From: Methylobacterium sp. J-088 | GTDB taxonomy: Bacteria; Pseudomonadota; Alphaproteobacteria; Rhizobiales; Beijerinckiaceae | Length of the DNA stretch: 64,000 bases | Reading direction: 5' to 3' | Assembly: GCF_022829295.1 (NCBI RefSeq) | Contig: NZ_JAKSYH010000046.1 | Span: forward strand, 1 to 64,000 | Part shown: positions 62,079-64,000 of the stretch, piece after piece | Layout of the letters: each line of letters opens with the position of its first letter | Position numbering within the stretch: the first letter of the stretch is position 1 | Translations under genes and position numbers: made by a program | The notes under the pieces: model-generated | Seen by the model: only the letters and a program-made list of their open reading frames with translations | Told to the model about the DNA's origin: nothing | Database searches by the model: none

Positions 62079-62414
62079 ATGCCCATGGCGGCTTCTGAGT
62101 CCCCTCCCAAGACCCCGACGCGGCCTTTCGTAATCGCGCAGCATCTCCGCGCGCCCGAGGATGCGGCCGCCTACCTCTCAGCCGCTCTGGAAGAGAAAGA
62201 CCCAGCGGCTTTCCGCCGGGCGTTGGGCGATGTCGCCCGCGCCGGACGCATGTCGGCCGTCGCCGAGGCCACCGGCCTCGGGCGCGAGAGCCTCTACAAG
62301 GCCCTTTCGCAGACCGGTAACCCGAGTCTCGAGACCGTGCAACGGGTCGTCGCCGCGCTCGGCTTCAGCCTTGCGGTCGTGCCGAACGGCGAAGCACCGG
62401 CCGATCCCGGCTGA
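62079..62414 (+). CDS. HigA-type antitoxin of the TIGR02684 type
   Basis: A 111-residue protein (109 from the second ATG). LRAPEDAAAYLSAALEEKDPAAFRRALGDVARAGRMSAVAEATGLGRESLYKALSQTGNPSLETVQRVVAALGFSLAVV holds a helix-turn-helix of the DNA-binding antidote family. It neutralises the upstream toxin and should repress the operon. The two genes are tightly coupled. The order toxin-then-antitoxin is usual for this type. Confidence 0.88.
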   Translation: MPMAASESPPKTPTRPFVIAQHLRAPEDAAAYLSAALEEKDPAAFRRALGDVARAGRMSAVAEATGLGRESLYKALSQTGNPSLETVQRVVAALGFSLAVVPNGEAPADPG

Positions 62415-62416
62415 GT

Positions 62417-62950
62417 TCACCCTACCGGCCGCTCAGCCTCGTCGAGCTGCCCCGGCGTCGCCTGCGCACCCATGGCACGGGCCATGTCGGCGGCGCTCTG
62501 GCCGGCGGCGTCGCGCCGGTCCGGGTCGGCCCCGTGCTGGAGCAGCAGGTCGACCATCTCGGTCCGGTCGAACATCGCCGCCGTCATCAGGGCCGTGCGG
62601 CTGCCGTCGCCGGTCCCGTCCACCGCCGCCCCGTGCTGGAGCAGCAGCCGCGCGATCGCCAGATCGTTCTTGAACGCCGCGCCGGCCAACGGGGTCTGGC
62701 CGCGATCGTTTCCGAGTTCCGGATCGCCGCCGGCCTCCAGGATCACCCGCGTCGCTTCCGCCTGCCCGTTATAGGCAGCCAGCATCAGCAGGCTGTCGCC
62801 CTTGTCGTTGCGCAGGTTCGCCGGCAGCCCCTGGCCGAACAGCTCAGCGAGCTCTTCGGCGTGACCCATCCGGGCGTACTGGAAGACTCGGGCCGCGAAG
62901 GCCAGGGTGTCGTCATCGAGGGCGGGGCGTGCATTGGTCTCGGCTGTCAT
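62417..62950 (-). CDS. Ankyrin-repeat protein
   Basis: A 177-residue protein with about four ankyrin repeats between residues 15 and 165. DSLLMLAAYNGQAEATRVILEAGGDPELGNDRGQTPLAGAAFKNDLAIARLLLQHGAAVD and SRTALMTAAMFDRTEMVDLLLQHGADPDRRD show the TPLxxAA and GAD signatures. There is no signal peptide. It probably binds a protein partner. It is convergent with the antitoxin gene, with two bases between stops. Confidence 0.9.
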   Translation of the reverse strand: MTAETNARPALDDDTLAFAARVFQYARMGHAEELAELFGQGLPANLRNDKGDSLLMLAAYNGQAEATRVILEAGGDPELGNDRGQTPLAGAAFKNDLAIARLLLQHGAAVDGTGDGSRTALMTAAMFDRTEMVDLLLQHGADPDRRDAAGQSAADMARAMGAQATPGQLDEAERPVG

Positions 62951-63122
62951 CGCGTGCTCGTCTGCTCAGATCACCGTCCGATCTGGGTCGGCGGAACGGC
63001 CCTGTCCAGCGCCGCCGAAAGCGCGAACCGCAGGACCGAACCCTGCGGACCATCGGCCGGATGTCACACCGGCCCGGGCTTCCTTGTCATGTCATCGGTG
63101 GCTGAACCGACAAGGGGAAACG

Positions 63123-63758
63123 ATGGCCGACATCATCATGCGCAGGGATCCGGGCGAGCCTCGGCCGATCCTGATCCCGATCGTATTCCATTCGGGCTAC
63201 GGCCATACCGCGCGCCAGGCCGACGCCGTCGCGGCGGGTGTCCGGCTCGTCGCTGACGCGGAGGCCGCGCTCGTTCCCGTCGAGGACGTGGACCAATCCT
63301 GGGCCGTCCTCCACGCCGCCCCCGCCATTATCTTCGGCGCGCCGACCTATACGGGCGCGGCCTCCGCGGCGTTCAAGGCGTTCCAGGAGGCGACATCGCG
63401 GGCCGTGATGGCCCAGGGCTACCTGTGGAAGGACAAGATCGCCGCCGGGTTCACCAATTCCGGGTCGATGGCCGGCGACAAGCTCGCGACGTTGATCCAA
63501 TTGGCTCTGTTCGCGGCGCAGCACGGGATGCATTGGGTGAGCCTCGACCTGCCGCCCGCCAACAATTCCTCCATCGGGTCGGCGGAGGATCTGAACCGGC
63601 TCGGCTACTGGCTCGGTGCCGCCGCGCAGTCGAACACCGATGTCGGCCCCGAGCGGGTGCCCCCGGAAGCCGACCTCGCGACCGCACGCCATCTCGGCCG
63701 GCGTGTGGCCCAGGTCACGCTTCAATGCGTGCGTGGCCGTGAGGCGATGGGCCTGTGA
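63123..63758 (+). CDS. Flavodoxin-fold NAD(P)H-oxidoreductase-like protein
   Basis: A 211-residue flavodoxin-family protein. HSGYGHTARQADAVAAG is the FMN phosphate loop near residue 25-40. IIFGAPTYTGAASAAFKAFQEAT and KIAAGFTNSGSMAGDKLATL line the flavin site. A good AAGGGGA ribosome binding site precedes the ATG. Its stop overlaps the GTG of the following sigma-factor gene, so the two are translated together. It is probably a WrbA-like or related flavin reductase. Confidence 0.85.
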   Translation: MADIIMRRDPGEPRPILIPIVFHSGYGHTARQADAVAAGVRLVADAEAALVPVEDVDQSWAVLHAAPAIIFGAPTYTGAASAAFKAFQEATSRAVMAQGYLWKDKIAAGFTNSGSMAGDKLATLIQLALFAAQHGMHWVSLDLPPANNSSIGSAEDLNRLGYWLGAAAQSNTDVGPERVPPEADLATARHLGRRVAQVTLQCVRGREAMGL

Positions 63759-64000
63759 CGGCGTCGCAGAATTCGGCGGATCCGGTGGAAGTACGCTTCT
63801 CGGATCTCCGGCCCGGCCTGGTCCGGCTCGTCTACCGCATGCTGGGCTCGACGGCCGATGCCGAGGACGTGGTGCACGACGCCTATGCGCGCTGGCTGGC
63901 CGCCGACCGCGCCGCGGTGCGCGAGCCCGCCGCGTTCCTGCGGATCGTGGTCACGCGCCTCTGCCTCAACCAGCTGACATCGGCCCGCCGCCGGCGGGAG
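63755..64000 (+). CDS. ECF sigma factor (SigJ/ECF41-like), N-terminal part
   Basis: The first 82 residues of a sigma-70-family factor, cut by the window edge. It starts at a GTG overlapping the flavodoxin stop (GTGA). FSDLRPGLVRLVYRMLGSTADAEDVVHDAYARWLAADRAAVREPAAFLRIVVTRLCLNQL is the region-2 signature of ECF41/SigJ factors, which carry a C-terminal SnoaL-like domain. Pairing with an oxidoreductase gene is typical for that group. Confidence 0.87.
   Translation, partial: MTASQNSADPVEVRFSDLRPGLVRLVYRMLGSTADAEDVVHDAYARWLAADRAAVREPAAFLRIVVTRLCLNQLTSARRRRE

Overview
The window is high-GC, gene-dense DNA from an alphaproteobacterium. It most likely comes from Methylobacterium or a close relative in the Hyphomicrobiales. 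The supporting evidence is a PQQ-dehydrogenase-type propeller protein, DUF6894 and DUF3775 proteins, an ATP12-type F1 assembly factor, an alphaproteobacterial flagellar block (FlgF-FlgG-FlgA-FlgH divergent from FliL-FliM-DUF6468-MotE) and a CtrA-type box. The species call is inference. I saw no rRNA, tRNA, CRISPR array, transposase or phage gene.

Layout. 1-10.9 kb is a metal-uptake region: a CobW/ZigA-type zinc GTPase, a ZnuD-like TonB receptor, a DUF302 gene and a hydrolase divergent from a GlxA-type AraC regulator, then a PepSY protein overlapping a second TonB receptor. The second receptor gene lies behind a cobalamin riboswitch and a Zur-like palindrome. 10.9-12.7 kb is a less GC-rich patch with two tandem HigA-like antitoxin genes and no toxin. 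12.8-30.1 kb is mostly core genes: an RluA-family pseudouridine synthase, HAD phosphatase, ATP12, glutathione peroxidase, class III aminotransferase, a CorC-type protein, App1-like phosphatase, an MFS transporter and PriA. 30.1-40.8 kb holds a proteostasis cluster (CnoX-like thioredoxin, LON-domain protein, Trm112), a glutathionyl-hydroquinone reductase, an AlgX-like protein, a spore-photoproduct-lyase-like radical SAM enzyme, a 2'-5' RNA ligase, a PAP2 phosphatase, a Tat-exported Gfo/Idh oxidoreductase and a uridine-kinase-like P-loop protein.

40.8-47.9 kb is the flagellar block. 48.0-58.1 kb carries an isochorismatase-like hydrolase, an LRR-protein kinase fusion, DUF1192, DeoB, a YejF-type double ABC ATPase without permeases, a CoA transferase, a lytic transglycosylase, an esterase and an O-antigen-ligase-family protein. 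58.1-64 kb holds a YbdK-type ligase, a YciA-type thioesterase, a PQQ propeller dehydrogenase with an altered active site, a HigB-HigA module, an ankyrin protein and a flavodoxin gene that overlaps an ECF sigma factor cut by the window end.

The most interesting signals are four. First, Zur-like sites appear at three promoters, one of them combined with a B12 riboswitch. Second, FliM has an N-terminal extension of three 20-residue repeats resembling the FliN N-terminal motif, placed ahead of the usual LxQDEID motif. Third, an LRR domain precedes an intact protein kinase. Fourth, a photoproduct-lyase homologue retains what looks like the hydrogen-donor cysteine. No wholly new multi-gene system is evident. 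All calls come from reading the sequence; no database search was run.
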